Position numbering within the stretch: the first letter of the stretch is position 1
Assembly: GCA_030248215.1 (NCBI GenBank)
Contig: JASANG010002422.1
Location: 39,136 to 103,135, forward strand
DNA from: Enoplolaimus lenunculus
Lineage: Eukaryota; Nematoda; Enoplea; Enoplida; Thoracostomopsidae
Length of the DNA: 64,000 nucleotides
Reading direction: 5' to 3'
Text below: more model-generated notes on this DNA
The model's input: only the letters and a program-made list of their open reading frames with translations
What the model was told of the DNA's origin: nothing
The model's database searches: none
The DNA's letters: not shown here

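Overview
The window is metazoan nuclear DNA: AT-rich, intron-rich, with very low gene density and a very high load of short non-autonomous DNA transposons. The only gene I can support is the 5' and middle part of unc-13 (Munc13), on the + strand from 19,376 and running off the right edge. Twenty-four exons join in one uninterrupted frame (3,816 coding nt, 1,272 codons) spread over 44.6 kb. The protein reads closest, from memory, to nematode UNC-13. Acceptor sites are T-rich and end in TTTCAG or TTTTAG. Many repeats carry (TTAGGC)n, the nematode telomere unit. I therefore infer a nematode, possibly an early-branching one with a repeat-rich genome such as a mermithid. The lineage is inference; the gene identity is not in doubt.

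Layout. 1-512: tandem array of a foldback monomer. 512-19,375: no gene recognised; dispersed foldback/MITE copies and AT-rich DNA. 19,376-20,380: first coding exon, with an acidic repetitive N-terminal region ending in a calmodulin-binding-like helix. 22,965-24,772: two short linker exons. 24,773-40,168: a 15.4 kb intron full of repeats, with a candidate alternative first exon at 37,602. 40,169-40,698: linker plus C1 domain. 41,743-45,931: linker and C2B domain. 46,458-64,000: MUN-domain exons, continuing beyond the window. The rest of the MUN domain and the C2C domain must lie to the right.

The encoded protein primes synaptic vesicles by opening syntaxin and templating SNARE assembly. C1 (diacylglycerol) and C2B (Ca2+/phosphoinositide) are its regulatory modules. 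Their key residues are intact, so this looks like a working gene.

The repeats form about a dozen families, named A/B to N below. The most notable are hAT-like foldback elements with 8-bp target-site duplications whose interior is a telomere-like (GCCTAA)n tract. Others are a foldback family carrying a tRNA-like sequence, GC-rich foldbacks holding long minisatellites, and AT-rich minisatellites that lie against unc-13 exon borders. I saw no retrovirus-like, LTR or Polinton remains, no CRISPR, no rRNA and no convincing functional tRNA.
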